Shown here piece after piece: positions 30,155 to 41,102 of a DNA stretch of 64,000 nt. Below the pieces are notes generated by a model. The model made no database searches. It was not told the DNA's origin and worked only from the letters and a program-made list of their open reading frames with translations. The first letter of the stretch is position 1; every line of letters starts with the position of its first letter. This DNA comes from Canibacter zhoujuaniae (GTDB taxonomy: Bacteria; Actinomycetota; Actinomycetes; Actinomycetales; Microbacteriaceae): positions 62,001 through 126,000 of the forward strand of contig NZ_JAAIKA010000001.1 of NCBI RefSeq assembly GCF_011752015.1, in the 5' to 3' direction. Made by a program: the position numbers and the translations under genes.

Positions 30155-30502
30155 ATGGCGCAAGAAACTGTATTCAGCAAGATCGTGTCGGGTGAAATTC
30201 CTGTGGAGAAGCTCGCTGAGACCGAGCGTGTGCTCGCGTTTCCCGATATGAACCCACAAGCAAAAGTGCATATTCTGGTTATTCCAAAGACTAGTGAGTA
30301 TGAGAATGTCACTGAGTTAGCGGCGGGAGATGCCAGTTTGCTCTCTGAAATTGTTGCGACAGCAAAAGAACTGGCTGACAAATACGCAGACGGTGACTAT
30401 CGCCTGATCTTCAATAACGGCGCAAATGCTGGGCAAACTGTTTTTCACGTGCACGCGCATGTGCTAGCCGGTGATCTTGGGGAGAGTTCGCTTGTCGGGT
30501 AG
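30155..30502 (+). CDS. HIT-family nucleotide-binding protein
   Basis: The 115-residue histidine-triad protein has VFHVHAHVL near the end (H-x-H-x-H), FSKIVSGEIP near the start and AFPDMNPQAKVHILVIPK in the middle. This is the Hint branch, which hydrolyses nucleoside phosphoramidates. It follows rsmE by 17 bases. The end overlaps the phoH start. Confidence 0.92.
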   Translation: MAQETVFSKIVSGEIPVEKLAETERVLAFPDMNPQAKVHILVIPKTSEYENVTELAAGDASLLSEIVATAKELADKYADGDYRLIFNNGANAGQTVFHVHAHVLAGDLGESSLVG

Positions 30503-31445
30503 CGATGCCGCGCTGAGCAAACGTTCGGTTCTTTTAACGGGTGTGCACCTCCCCGATTTTTTGGGCCCCAATGAAAAACTGATTCGGCAGCTCGAAACTG
30601 AGCATCCGGCGGTCAGTTTTCACCTCAGGGATTATCTGCTGACCCTTGAGGGGTCTCAGGAGGCTGTTGCTGCTGCTGAGAGAGTGATACTTGAGCTGTT
30701 GGAGATTGCTCGGTTGCGGGCGCAGCCTGGCAGCCGCGATGTTGCGCACCTTAGTCGTTTGGGTGCGGCAGCGGGAGAGGGGCGTAAGCTTGCCGAACCC
30801 ATTCTGACCGTGCGCGGCAGGGCTATTCGTCCACAAACAGCTGGGCAGCGTGAGTATGTGCGTGCAATCGAAGAGCACGCCGTCACATTTGGGACGGGGC
30901 CTGCGGGCACCGGGAAGACGTATCTGGCAGTTGCGCTGGCGGTGCGTGCCCTGCAGCGTCGCGAAGTTTCAAAGATTGTGCTGACGCGCCCCGCGGTTGA
31001 AGCGGGTGAGCGTCTTGGCTACCTGCCGGGCTCTCTTGAAGAAAAAATTGATCCCTATCTGCGCCCGCTGTTTGATGCTCTCACAACAATGCTCGACGCT
31101 GAAACCGTTCCCCGCCTGTTAGAAACCGGCACCGTTGAGGTTGCGCCGCTGGCTTACATGCGTGGGCGAACCTTAAACGAGTCTTTTATCATCCTTGATG
31201 AGGCCCAAAACACAACTCCTGAGCAGATGAAAATGTTTTTAACTAGGCTCGGTTTTGACTCCCACATGGTGATTACCGGTGACAGCAGTCAGGTGGATCT
31301 TCCTAGCAAGCGGAGCGGCTTAGCGCACGCGCAGCAGGTGCTGCAGGGTGTTGAAGGGATCGGCTTTGCCCGTCTCACCTCTGACGATGTTGTGCGCAAC
31401 GAACTTGTTAGTCGGATCGTTGATGCATACGGGGTGGGTGAATAA
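30492..31445 (+). CDS. PhoH-family ATPase
   Basis: A PhoH-like ATPase (317 residues from this TTG): a KH-like N-terminal part, then Walker A GPAGTGKT (136-143) and Walker B FIILDEAQNTT. The family acts next to ybeY across bacteria and is thought to work in RNA processing or ribosome maturation; its precise job is not settled. TTG 30492 follows GGGGAGAG closely and overlaps the HIT gene; an in-frame GTG 21 bases earlier is an alternative. Confidence 0.9.
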   Translation: MSGSDAALSKRSVLLTGVHLPDFLGPNEKLIRQLETEHPAVSFHLRDYLLTLEGSQEAVAAAERVILELLEIARLRAQPGSRDVAHLSRLGAAAGEGRKLAEPILTVRGRAIRPQTAGQREYVRAIEEHAVTFGTGPAGTGKTYLAVALAVRALQRREVSKIVLTRPAVEAGERLGYLPGSLEEKIDPYLRPLFDALTTMLDAETVPRLLETGTVEVAPLAYMRGRTLNESFIILDEAQNTTPEQMKMFLTRLGFDSHMVITGDSSQVDLPSKRSGLAHAQQVLQGVEGIGFARLTSDDVVRNELVSRIVDAYGVGE

Positions 31446-31448
31446 TTT

Positions 31449-31907
31449 TTGGCTGTTGAATTTTCTCTCAGCGCTAAAGAACTGTCACAAAATGGTTTAA
31501 GCGAAAAATCTTTGACAGCTTTGGTAGAGCTTGTATTCCGTGAGATGCATGTGCACAGTGACAGCGAGGTTAGCATTAGTTTTGTTGACGAAACAGAGAT
31601 GGAACGCCTCCATTTAGAGTGGATGGATCTTCCTGGTGCAACCGATGTGATGAGTTTTCCGATGGATGAGCTGACACCCGGCAGCCCGGCGCAGCCGGCG
31701 GGGCCAGGAGTATTGGGAGACGTTGTTGTGTGTCTGCCGGTTGCAGCAGAACAGGCTGATGCGGCCGGTCACAGTCTCGCCTCTGAGGTTGCAATGCTTG
31801 TCACACACAGTCTGCTGCATCTGCTCGGGTTCGATCATCACACTCCCCTAGAGGAGGCGGAAATGTTTAAGCTGCAACGGTCACTGCTGGAGAGTTTTGC
31901 AGCATGA
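31449..31907 (+). CDS. ybeY: Endoribonuclease / rRNA maturation factor YbeY
   Basis: YbeY (152 residues) is a metal-dependent RNase that acts in 16S rRNA 3' end maturation and ribosome quality control. It has the zinc motif HSLLHLLGFDH (H-x3-H-x5-H pattern) and the MSFPMDE block. TTG start, 3 bases after phoH and with weak ribosome binding site, so its translation probably depends on the upstream gene. It overlaps the next gene by 4 bases. Confidence 0.93.
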   Translation: MAVEFSLSAKELSQNGLSEKSLTALVELVFREMHVHSDSEVSISFVDETEMERLHLEWMDLPGATDVMSFPMDELTPGSPAQPAGPGVLGDVVVCLPVAAEQADAAGHSLASEVAMLVTHSLLHLLGFDHHTPLEEAEMFKLQRSLLESFAA

Positions 31908-33211
31908 GTCTGGGGTTAGCGTTAGCGTTTATTGGTGCGGCGATTGTGCTGCTGTCGGTGGGGGCGCTGCTCGCTGCAGCTGATGCTGCGCTGACGGCCA
32001 GGTCGCGCGCCGATATTTTTAAACTCGCTGTCGGTTCGTCTCGTGTGGATCGTGCGCTGCGCAAAATTGCCGAAGACGAGGCCGCACACCAAACGGCTAT
32101 GTCGTTTGCGCGCATCAGCGCCGAAAGCCTTGCAGCGGTGTTAATCACACTGGTGATTTTTGAATTCACAGACAGTCTTTGGCTGTCACTGGCCACAGCC
32201 ACGCTGTTCCTCATTATTTCGACATTTATTTTGGTTGGCGCAAGCCCACGCCTCTACGGCATAAACCGCGCCGACAAGGTGCTGCGTTTTGCAACCCCGT
32301 TGATGCGTGCCGTGCGCATACTGGTGGGGCCAGTAGCAATTGGGATGTTGCGAATCAATACGGCTGTCGGTGAGCGCGCACAGCAGACAGAGCAGGAATT
32401 GGATGCGGATCGCGCGCTGCTCTCACTTGTTGATCGTGCCGCTGAGCGCGATGTTTTGGAAGAGGAAGACCGAGACTATATTCACTCGCTGTTACGCTTC
32501 GGTGATACCCGCGTGCGCGAACTGATGGTGCCGCGCACCGACATGATGACTGTCGACGCTGAGACTTCGATGGCGGCGGCCTTAGAGATGCTGCTTGCAA
32601 GTCGTCGCAGCCGGATGCCGGTCATAAACGAAGACGCGGATGATGTGCTCGGAGTGATCCATTTGCGTGACGCAAGCGGATTTGTGCTGCGTCACAGCGA
32701 TGAAGCATTAACGGCGCCGGTAACGCGAATGATGAAACCAGCGCTGTTTGTGCCGGATCTGATGCGTGCTGATGCACTGCTGCAGCAGATGCAGTTAGAA
32801 AACAACCATTTGGCTCTGACAGTGGATGAATACGGCGGTGTTTCCGGTCTGGTCACGCTAGAAGATCTGATTGAGGAGCTTGTGGGTGACATCTACGATG
32901 AACACGACCGTGAGCTGCAGGAAGTCGCTGAGCAGCACGACGGTAGCTTTATGATTAATCCGCGTCTCACCGTGCAGGAGCTTGGTGAACTCTTTGAAAT
33001 TGAACTCGAAGATGAGGACGTTGATACCGTTGCTGGCCTCATGGTGAAAGAGTTGGACCGCCTCGCCGAGGATGGTGACACCGCTACAGTTGCCGGCATT
33101 GAACTGACAGTAACCCAGGTTGATCGCCGCAATCGTATTCTGCAAATGAGCGCTGTCTGGGTGGGCGAGCCGGAAGTGGATGAGGAAACTGAGGAATCTA
33201 ATGACGACTGA
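31904..33211 (+). CDS. CorC/HlyC-like membrane protein with CNNM and CBS domains
   Basis: The 435-residue protein has an N-terminal DUF21/CNNM membrane domain (spans at about 5-28, 62-85 and 92-112), a CBS pair (about 205-330, starting VRELMVPRTDMMTV) and a C-terminal CorC_HlyC domain. The family includes magnesium and cobalt exporters of the CNNM/CorC type; the old name hemolysin is not supported by activity. The order ybeY-corC-era is conserved widely. Ends acidic and overlaps the era start. Confidence 0.88.
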   Translation: MSLGLALAFIGAAIVLLSVGALLAAADAALTARSRADIFKLAVGSSRVDRALRKIAEDEAAHQTAMSFARISAESLAAVLITLVIFEFTDSLWLSLATATLFLIISTFILVGASPRLYGINRADKVLRFATPLMRAVRILVGPVAIGMLRINTAVGERAQQTEQELDADRALLSLVDRAAERDVLEEEDRDYIHSLLRFGDTRVRELMVPRTDMMTVDAETSMAAALEMLLASRRSRMPVINEDADDVLGVIHLRDASGFVLRHSDEALTAPVTRMMKPALFVPDLMRADALLQQMQLENNHLALTVDEYGGVSGLVTLEDLIEELVGDIYDEHDRELQEVAEQHDGSFMINPRLTVQELGELFEIELEDEDVDTVAGLMVKELDRLAEDGDTATVAGIELTVTQVDRRNRILQMSAVWVGEPEVDEETEESNDD

Positions 33212-34094
33212 ATTTAGAGCCGGGTTTGTAAGTTTTGTTGGCCGCCCCAACGTCGGTAAATCAACTTTAACCAATGCGCTTGTGGGGCAGAAGATTGCCA
33301 TTACCAGCCCAAAGCCACAAACGACGCGACGGGCAATTCGCGGCATCGTGCATCGGCAGTCTGGCCAGCTAATCATTGTTGACACCCCCGGCATACACCG
33401 GCCGCGGAAGTTGCTCGGCAAACGTCTTAACGCTCTTGTTGAGAGCACTCTCGGAGAGGTGGATGTAATCGCGCAGTGCTTCCCGGCGGGCGAAAAAATT
33501 GGTCCGGGCGATAAATTTATCTATGATCAGGTGCAACGCTTCACACAGGCAAAGAAAATCGCGATCATCACAAAAATTGATGAAACCAATCCGAACACGG
33601 TAATTGAACGATTGGCAGAGGTTGATGCGCTCGGTGATTGGGAGGCGGTAATTCCCACAAGCGCTGTGGCCGGCACCCAGGTCGACGAGCTCGCAGATCT
33701 CCTGATAGAGCAGATGCCGCTGTCGTCGCAGCTCTATGAAGAGACGCACCTGACAGATGAATCACAAGACGATCGGATCGCGGAGCTCATTCGTGAAGCT
33801 GCCATCTACGGTGCGCGTGAAGAACTGCCGCACTCGCTGGCGGCCACAGTTGACGATTATGAAGAAGACGAAGAGACGGGTAAATTGCGAATTTATGCGA
33901 GTTTGATCGTCGAACGTGACAGTCAAAAAGGGATCGTGATTGGCCGGGGAGGCCAGCAGCTCAAAAATATTGGGCAGGCTGCCCGGAAACAGATTGAACA
34001 GCTCCTCGGGCGTAAAGTGTACCTGTCGCTGCGGGTAAAAGTTCTTAAAGAGTGGCAGAGCGATCCGAAGCATTTGAACCGTCTTGGGTTCTAA
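33201..34094 (+). CDS. era: GTPase Era
   Basis: Era (297 residues) binds the 3' end of 16S rRNA and helps 30S assembly. G1 GRPNVGKS (14-21), G3 DTPG, G4 TKID, and a C-terminal KH domain with GIVIGRGGQQLKNIG. The G4 motif has Thr where NKxD is standard, which also occurs in actinobacterial Era. The ATG at 33201 has GAGGA 5 bases before it; an in-frame start at 33180 would extend further into the preceding gene. Last gene of the hrcA-era run. Confidence 0.94.
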   Translation: MTTEFRAGFVSFVGRPNVGKSTLTNALVGQKIAITSPKPQTTRRAIRGIVHRQSGQLIIVDTPGIHRPRKLLGKRLNALVESTLGEVDVIAQCFPAGEKIGPGDKFIYDQVQRFTQAKKIAIITKIDETNPNTVIERLAEVDALGDWEAVIPTSAVAGTQVDELADLLIEQMPLSSQLYEETHLTDESQDDRIAELIREAAIYGAREELPHSLAATVDDYEEDEETGKLRIYASLIVERDSQKGIVIGRGGQQLKNIGQAARKQIEQLLGRKVYLSLRVKVLKEWQSDPKHLNRLGF

Positions 34095-34110
34095 ATTTCG
34101 CCTCAGTATC

Positions 34111-34147
34111 TGCTGTTTGTGACCTGCGGAGCGATCCGTAAACAGCA
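34111..34147 (+). terminator. Weak hairpin after era
   Basis: TGCTGTTT (34111-34118) pairs with AAACAGCA (34140-34147) around 21 bases. No T run follows, so termination is uncertain. Confidence 0.35.
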
Positions 34148-34177
34148 CGCGCCGGGTGCCTGCCTGTTGCTTACGGG

Positions 34178-34205
34178 CTGATCCTGAAGCAAATTCTGTT
34201 AGGCT
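34178..34205 (+). promoter_or_regulatory. Promoter of the leuA leader
   Basis: -10 TAGGCT at 34200-34205 with a weak -35 CTGATC at 34178-34183 (16-base spacer). The leader-peptide GTG begins 6 bases after the -10, so the RNA probably starts at that codon. Confidence 0.5.
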
Positions 34206-34211
34206 AGAGGC

Positions 34212-34237
34212 GTGCATAAATTTCTTCTGCTTAGTCG

Positions 34238-34253
<16 letters not shown>
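34212..34253 (+). CDS. Leucine leader peptide of leuA (13 residues)
   Basis: Reading GTG to TAG gives VHKFLLLSRRDES, with three Leu codons in a row (CTT CTG CTT) at 34224-34232. It lies 74 bases before the leuA start. Short leader peptides with Leu runs followed by Ser-Arg-Arg have been described before leuA in several actinobacteria. There is no ribosome binding site; the -10 box fits a leaderless mRNA. Its role would be to sense charged tRNA-Leu through ribosome position, not to make a working protein. Confidence 0.7.
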
Positions 34254-36069
<1,816 letters not shown>

Positions 36070-36074
36070 CAGCT

Positions 36075-36686
36075 GTGATTGCATCAATTAGGGGAGAGGT
36101 CACCCACCGCGCTGCAGATCATGCTGTGGTAGACACCGGCGCGCTCGGCTATCGAGTTGAGCTGCCGGCTCCCCTTGCTGCAACCACGCACACAGGCGAC
36201 AAAGTGTTTTGGCACACGCAGCTTATTGTGCGGGAGGATGCGCAAACACTGTTCGGGTTTGCGGATCGAGAGCAGCTCGAGGTGTTTAACCTGCTGTTGA
36301 GTGTGAACGGTGTGGGGCCGCGGAGCGCACTCGGGGTGCTCTCAGCCCTGACCCCGCAGCAGATCGCCACAGCGGTCGCGCACGAGGATCCGAAACCGTT
36401 TCAAGCAGTTAGCGGAATCGGGCCGAAATCAGCAAAAATGATCATGGTATCGCTCGCCGGTAAAGTCGCTTCCTTTGCGAGCGCTGCGGCCGATCCGCAA
36501 ACATCTGGTGTGGCTGAAAACGGCTTAACGCCAGCTATGCGCGATCAGGTGGTCGCCGCGCTCACTGGAATGGGCTTTAATGAAACCGCCGCCCTAACCG
36601 CTGTTGACGACGCTTTACAAACCGGTGTAGCGAAAGATACCGCTGCAGTGTTAAAAGCGGCTCTGGTGCTGTTGCAGAACCGATAG
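36075..36686 (+). CDS. ruvA: Holliday junction branch migration subunit RuvA
   Basis: RuvA (203 residues) binds Holliday junctions and loads RuvB. Domain I starts MIASIRGEVTHR; the helix-hairpin-helix region has LLSVNGVGPRSAL and VSGIGPKSAKMI; the C-terminal domain III (about 155-203) contacts RuvB. GTG start, 5 bases after leuA. ruvC, which usually precedes ruvA, is not here. ruvB follows after 9 bases. Confidence 0.94.
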   Translation: MIASIRGEVTHRAADHAVVDTGALGYRVELPAPLAATTHTGDKVFWHTQLIVREDAQTLFGFADREQLEVFNLLLSVNGVGPRSALGVLSALTPQQIATAVAHEDPKPFQAVSGIGPKSAKMIMVSLAGKVASFASAAADPQTSGVAENGLTPAMRDQVVAALTGMGFNETAALTAVDDALQTGVAKDTAAVLKAALVLLQNR

Positions 36687-36695
36687 GTGGTCGCA

Positions 36696-37694
36696 ATGTC
36701 GAACGAACTTTCTCCACAGGCAAGCAGCGCTGAACTAGCGATCGAGGGTGCGCTGCGCCCCGGTAACCTTGATGAGTTTGTCGGGCAAACAAAAGTGCGA
36801 GAGCAGTTGCGCTTACTTTTGCAGGCGGCACAGATACAGGGGAGAGCACCCGACCATATTTTGCTTGCCGGGCCGCCGGGATTGGGTAAAACCACACTGT
36901 CTATGATTGTGGCGCAGGAACTTAATAAACCACTGCACCAAACCTCAGGGCCGGCAATTCAGCACGCGGGTGATTTGGCGGCAGTGTTGTCTGCGCTCAC
37001 GCCGGGCGAGGTGCTTTTTATTGATGAAATACATCGCATGGCACGCTCGGCGGAGGAGATGCTGTACCTCGCGATGGAGGATTTCCGCATCGACATTATG
37101 GTCGGAAAGGGCGCCGGCGCAACATCGATTCCTTTAGAAATTGCTCCGTTCACTCTCGTTGGTGCAACAACTCGAGCCGGGCTGCTGCCGAACCCCCTGC
37201 GTGATCGCTTTGGTTTTACTGCTCACCTGGAGTTTTATGATGACAGCGAATTAGAGCAGGTGGTTGCGCGCGCGGCTAACCTCCTAAACTTCCCGATCAC
37301 TGCGGAAGCGGTAGCTGAAATTGCCTCGCGGTCGCGTGGCACACCGCGTATCGCTAACCGACTATTACGCCGGGCCCGCGACTATGCGCTCGTGCATGAT
37401 AAACCCGCTGATGAACAGAGCGTGCGTGCAGCGTTAGCGCTCTACGATGTTGACGCACTCGGGCTTGATCGCCTCGATCGCGAAGTCTTGCGCGCTGTTG
37501 TTGAACGCTTTAACGGTGGCCCTGTAGGCCTGCAGACACTTGCGGTCTCAGTTGGTGAAGAAGCGGAAACCGTTGAATCAGTTGTGGAACCGTTTCTCGT
37601 CCGGGCAGGGCTTATGACACGGAGCTCTCGCGGGCGCATCGCAACCGCTAAAGCATACACAATCTTAGGGCTTCCACAGCCCGATGCCGTATAG
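36696..37694 (+). CDS. ruvB: Holliday junction helicase RuvB
   Basis: RuvB (332 residues) is the AAA+ motor for branch migration. Walker A GPPGLGKT (59-66), Walker B LFIDEIHR, sensor GATTRAG and the arginine-finger region NPLRDRFG are all visible, followed by the C-terminal winged helix. ATG 36696 is preferred as AGGTGG lies 5 bases upstream; a GTG directly after the ruvA stop is in frame but has no ribosome binding site. Part of the ruvAB-yajC run. Confidence 0.95.
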   Translation: MSNELSPQASSAELAIEGALRPGNLDEFVGQTKVREQLRLLLQAAQIQGRAPDHILLAGPPGLGKTTLSMIVAQELNKPLHQTSGPAIQHAGDLAAVLSALTPGEVLFIDEIHRMARSAEEMLYLAMEDFRIDIMVGKGAGATSIPLEIAPFTLVGATTRAGLLPNPLRDRFGFTAHLEFYDDSELEQVVARAANLLNFPITAEAVAEIASRSRGTPRIANRLLRRARDYALVHDKPADEQSVRAALALYDVDALGLDRLDREVLRAVVERFNGGPVGLQTLAVSVGEEAETVESVVEPFLVRAGLMTRSSRGRIATAKAYTILGLPQPDAV

Positions 37695-37736
37695 TCGAAT
37701 AGTTAAGTATTATCTGTAAAGCCGTCAGGAGAACCA

Positions 37737-38111
37737 ATGCCATTTGATCCAGTTATGATAATCATGCTCGGCCTGTTAGCCCTGATGGTGTTCATGATGT
37801 TTCGCAACAGTCGACGTGTTAAAGCACAGCGTGAACAGATGAACAGCGGTTTGCAGCCGGGTGTGGAAATCATGACCACATCGGGTATCTACGGCCGAAT
37901 CATAACTGTAGACCGTGACAGCAATCGCGCGACTATTGCAAGCGGTGATGCTGCGATCGAGATTCATATTCAAGCAATCCGCGAGATTGTTCCTGAGGCC
38001 GCCCCCGCTGATATTCCTGCGGCAGAGCGTCTGACAGAGACAGAAGCTAGCGATCCTGCTGTGACAGACGACATCAATCCAAGCGACGAAAACGGTAATC
38101 GACAGATTTAG
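37737..38111 (+). CDS. yajC: Preprotein translocase accessory subunit YajC
   Basis: The 124-residue protein has one N-terminal membrane span (about 5-22), then the YajC core with GVEIMTTSGIYGRI, and an acidic tail. YajC associates with SecDF. ATG start after AGGAG. A hairpin directly downstream (38126-38155) separates it from secD. Confidence 0.9.
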   Translation: MPFDPVMIIMLGLLALMVFMMFRNSRRVKAQREQMNSGLQPGVEIMTTSGIYGRIITVDRDSNRATIASGDAAIEIHIQAIREIVPEAAPADIPAAERLTETEASDPAVTDDINPSDENGNRQI

Positions 38112-38125
38112 CAACTTAAATCAGC

Positions 38126-38155
38126 AAACGCCCCACACCTTTGTGTCGGGCGTTT
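38126..38155 (+). terminator. Strong hairpin between yajC and secD
   Basis: A 13-bp stem (38126-38138 with 38143-38155) has one mismatch and a 4-base CTTT loop. Only TTT closes the right arm and GTTGCG follows, so it may be a partial terminator that lowers secDF relative to yajC. Confidence 0.6.
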
Positions 38156-38183
38156 GTTGCGTCCAGAAGAAAGCGAAACAACG

Positions 38184-39974
38184 TTGGCTGCAACCCCAAT
38201 TATTAAGAATGCGCGACGGTCATTAATCGGTCTGCTCGTGATCTTAGTTGCGCTAGCCGGACTATTAGGTCTTGGCCTGACACGCAGTGATGCGACCATT
38301 ACCCCCAAGCTAGCGCTCGACTTGCAGGGCGGAACACAAATTCTACTCGCACCGCGCACCGACGATGGCGGCACTGTGTCTGCCGAACAGGTGCAGCAGG
38401 CAGTTGCAATTATCCGGCAGCGAGTCGATGCCTCAGGTGTTTCAGAAGCCGAGGTTAGCACCATGGGTGGCACCAATATTCTGGTGTCGATTCCAGGGCG
38501 TGTAGATGAGGCAACACTAGCGCGTATCGAAGCCTCTGCCCGCCTAGATCTGCGCCCTGTGTTGATGGAGGGCAACGGGCTTACTGAAGCGGTTGTGAAT
38601 GAGCTGCGATCCGAAACTGCGCCTGAGCTACCGGAGGAAGCCGGGCAAAACCCAGCTCAGGATGCAGCACTTTTGCCCTCGCCGCAGCCACCCGAGCCCG
38701 GCTCAACTGACTGGGTCTCTCAAGAACTGCTCGCTGCCTTCGAAAAATTTGATTGCACCGCGGCTAACCTTGCAACCGTTAGCGCAGCTAAACCAGAACT
38801 GCCTGTGTTTACCTGTGACGACCTGCGCCGCACCAAGTTCATCCTCGGCCCTGTTGAGCTAACAGGCGATTCCATTAGTGATGCTAGCGCCGGGCTTATT
38901 GCAACCTCTTCCGGTGCGAGCACCGGTAAATGGGGTGTAAACATCAGGTTCAATGAAGAGGGAACTCGCATTTTTGGTGAGGTCAGTCAGCGTCTTCTAA
39001 ACAAGCAGGCGCCGTTGAACATGTTTGCCTTTGTTGTTGACGGTCAGGTGATTTCAGCGCCCGCAATGAACGGCCTAATTCTTGACGGTCGCCCGCAGAT
39101 CTCGGGTTCATTCACTCAGGAATCAGCGCAGACTCTGGCAGACCAGCTGAAGTATGGCGCTCTGCCAATCAGTTTTACTGTGCAGAGTCAGGAAGATATT
39201 TCAGCAACCCTCGGTAGCAGCCAGCTAGCCGCCGGTCTGATCGCCGGTCTCATCGGTCTTGCTATAGTCGTCATCTACTCAATCTTCCAGTACCGCGCGC
39301 TTGGTCTGCTCACCGTCGCTTCGTTGCTGGTAGCAGGCCTTCTGACCTACCTGCTCTTAACCTACCTCTCGTGGCGACAGGGTTACCGGCTCTCACTCGC
39401 CGGTGTGACGGGTATTATCGTGGCAATTGGTATCACCGCAGACTCATTTATCGTGTACTTCGAACGAGTGCGTGATGCGCTACGTGACGGCCTGCAACTG
39501 CAGGAGGCTGTGGCATCCGGTTGGCGCAAGGCGTTTAGAACCATTCTGGCCTCAGACACGATCAACTTCTTAGCGGCTGCGATCCTCTTCGCTCTCGCCG
39601 TTGGTAACGTGCGCGGTTTTGCTTTCACCCTGGGGCTTACAACCCTTATCGACCTGGTTGTTGTTTCACTCTTCACTCACCCTGTGCTGACCCTGCTTGC
39701 ACGCACTAGATTCTTCGGTGATGGGCATCCGGCTTCCGGTCTTGATCCGCGCAGGCACGGAGCCAGCTATCGCGGTCGCGGCCGTTTTGCTGAGAAGGCG
39801 GTTGCAGCGGAGTCTGCAGAGACACCCGAAGAGACAGAGAAACAACCTCGCTCACTGGCGGATGCGCCGGGGCGGCGCGTTGCGAAGCGCGGTCGCGGCC
39901 GCTCGCGCGTGAAAAATCAAATGACTATTGCCGAACGGAAAGCTCTTGCGGCTGCTGCTAAGGAGGAGAACTAA
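38184..39974 (+). CDS. secD: Protein translocase subunit SecD
   Basis: SecD (596 residues from this TTG) uses the proton gradient to help pull proteins through SecYEG. One N-terminal span (about 14-32), LALDLQGGTQILL, a large outer domain with two P1-type parts, and five C-terminal spans with GVTGIIVAIGITADSFIVYFE. The outer region is interrupted by a Pro/Glu-rich stretch near residue 155-180. An in-frame TTG at 38154 lies inside the hairpin and has no ribosome binding site. The basic C-terminal tail is typical for actinobacteria. Confidence 0.9.
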   Translation: MAATPIIKNARRSLIGLLVILVALAGLLGLGLTRSDATITPKLALDLQGGTQILLAPRTDDGGTVSAEQVQQAVAIIRQRVDASGVSEAEVSTMGGTNILVSIPGRVDEATLARIEASARLDLRPVLMEGNGLTEAVVNELRSETAPELPEEAGQNPAQDAALLPSPQPPEPGSTDWVSQELLAAFEKFDCTAANLATVSAAKPELPVFTCDDLRRTKFILGPVELTGDSISDASAGLIATSSGASTGKWGVNIRFNEEGTRIFGEVSQRLLNKQAPLNMFAFVVDGQVISAPAMNGLILDGRPQISGSFTQESAQTLADQLKYGALPISFTVQSQEDISATLGSSQLAAGLIAGLIGLAIVVIYSIFQYRALGLLTVASLLVAGLLTYLLLTYLSWRQGYRLSLAGVTGIIVAIGITADSFIVYFERVRDALRDGLQLQEAVASGWRKAFRTILASDTINFLAAAILFALAVGNVRGFAFTLGLTTLIDLVVVSLFTHPVLTLLARTRFFGDGHPASGLDPRRHGASYRGRGRFAEKAVAAESAETPEETEKQPRSLADAPGRRVAKRGRGRSRVKNQMTIAERKALAAAAKEEN

Positions 39975-39976
39975 TC

Positions 39977-41050
39977 ATGGCGAAACAATCCTTAAGTCAG
40001 CTCGGCAATGATCTGTACAGCGGTAAAAAATCGTTCAACATTGTTGGCCGCCGGAAGCTGTGGTATCTCATTGCTCTCGGTCTCATCGTTGTTGCGCTGG
40101 TCGGTCCGTTCATCCGCGGTGGCTACCAGCTCGGTATCGAATTTACGGGCGGCAGCCAGTTCCAGGTGCATTTGCCTGAGGGAGCGGATCGTGATCCAGC
40201 GGTAGCAACTGAGGTTGTGCAGCAGCAGCTGCCGGGCACCGAACCACGGGTGCTCCTCGTTGGTGCCTCTGATATTCAGGTGCAGACTGAACAGCTTGAG
40301 CCCTCGCAGTCAATCGCCTTGGCTGACGAACTTGCAGCAGCCTACGGAGTTACAAATGACGAAGTAACCTCCTCATTTATTGGCGCTGTTTGGGGTCAGG
40401 ATGTGACTAGGCAGGCGCTGATTGCGCTTGTTGTTTTCCTTATCTTCGCCGCAATTGTGATGGCGGTTTACTTCCGCACCTGGAAGATGTCATTGGCAGC
40501 TCTTATTGCGCTGGGTCACGACCTCGTGCTTACCGCGGGAGTTTACGGCCTGTCAGGCTTCGAAATTACACCGGCAGCGGTGATCGGGTTCTTGACAATC
40601 TTGGGCTACTCACTCTACGACACCGTCGTGGTGTTCGACAAAATCCGTGAAAACACCGCACCCGAAGAGATGAACGGGCGTCGCACTTTTGCTGAGGCTG
40701 TGAATCTTGGGGTTAACCAGACCCTAGTGCGCTCTATAAACACCTCAGTTGTGGCTCTTTTGCCGGTTGCATCTATCCTTTTCATTGGTGCTGCTGTGCT
40801 CGGCGCGGGCACGCTACGTGATATCGCATTGGCGCTTTTCATCGGCATTCTCGTCGGTGCATACTCCACAATCTTTATAGCCGCTCCCGTCTACTCGCAC
40901 CTGCGTGAACGGGAGAGCGCAATCGTAGAAAACGATGACGAGGTGCGTAAGGCGCGTGCGAGGGGTGTTGATACTCTCGCACGCAAACCACGGCGGGTGG
41001 TTAAAAAGAAGGCTGATACCTCTGTTGATCCATACGCAAACGTCGGCTAG
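39977..41050 (+). CDS. secF: Protein translocase subunit SecF
   Basis: SecF (357 residues) pairs with SecD. One N-terminal span (about 28-47), GIEFTGGSQFQV, then five spans with GFLTILGYSLYDTVVVFDKIREN and NTSVVALLPVASILF. Starts 2 bases after secD behind AAGGAGGAGAA, so they are co-translated. Basic C-terminal tail (RKPRRVVKKK). Confidence 0.95.
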   Translation: MAKQSLSQLGNDLYSGKKSFNIVGRRKLWYLIALGLIVVALVGPFIRGGYQLGIEFTGGSQFQVHLPEGADRDPAVATEVVQQQLPGTEPRVLLVGASDIQVQTEQLEPSQSIALADELAAAYGVTNDEVTSSFIGAVWGQDVTRQALIALVVFLIFAAIVMAVYFRTWKMSLAALIALGHDLVLTAGVYGLSGFEITPAAVIGFLTILGYSLYDTVVVFDKIRENTAPEEMNGRRTFAEAVNLGVNQTLVRSINTSVVALLPVASILFIGAAVLGAGTLRDIALALFIGILVGAYSTIFIAAPVYSHLRERESAIVENDDEVRKARARGVDTLARKPRRVVKKKADTSVDPYANVG

Positions 41051-41102
41051 CGTGTAACCCGGTTGTGCGGGTGTATCGTAGGGCTATTAGAAAGGTGGTT
41101 CT

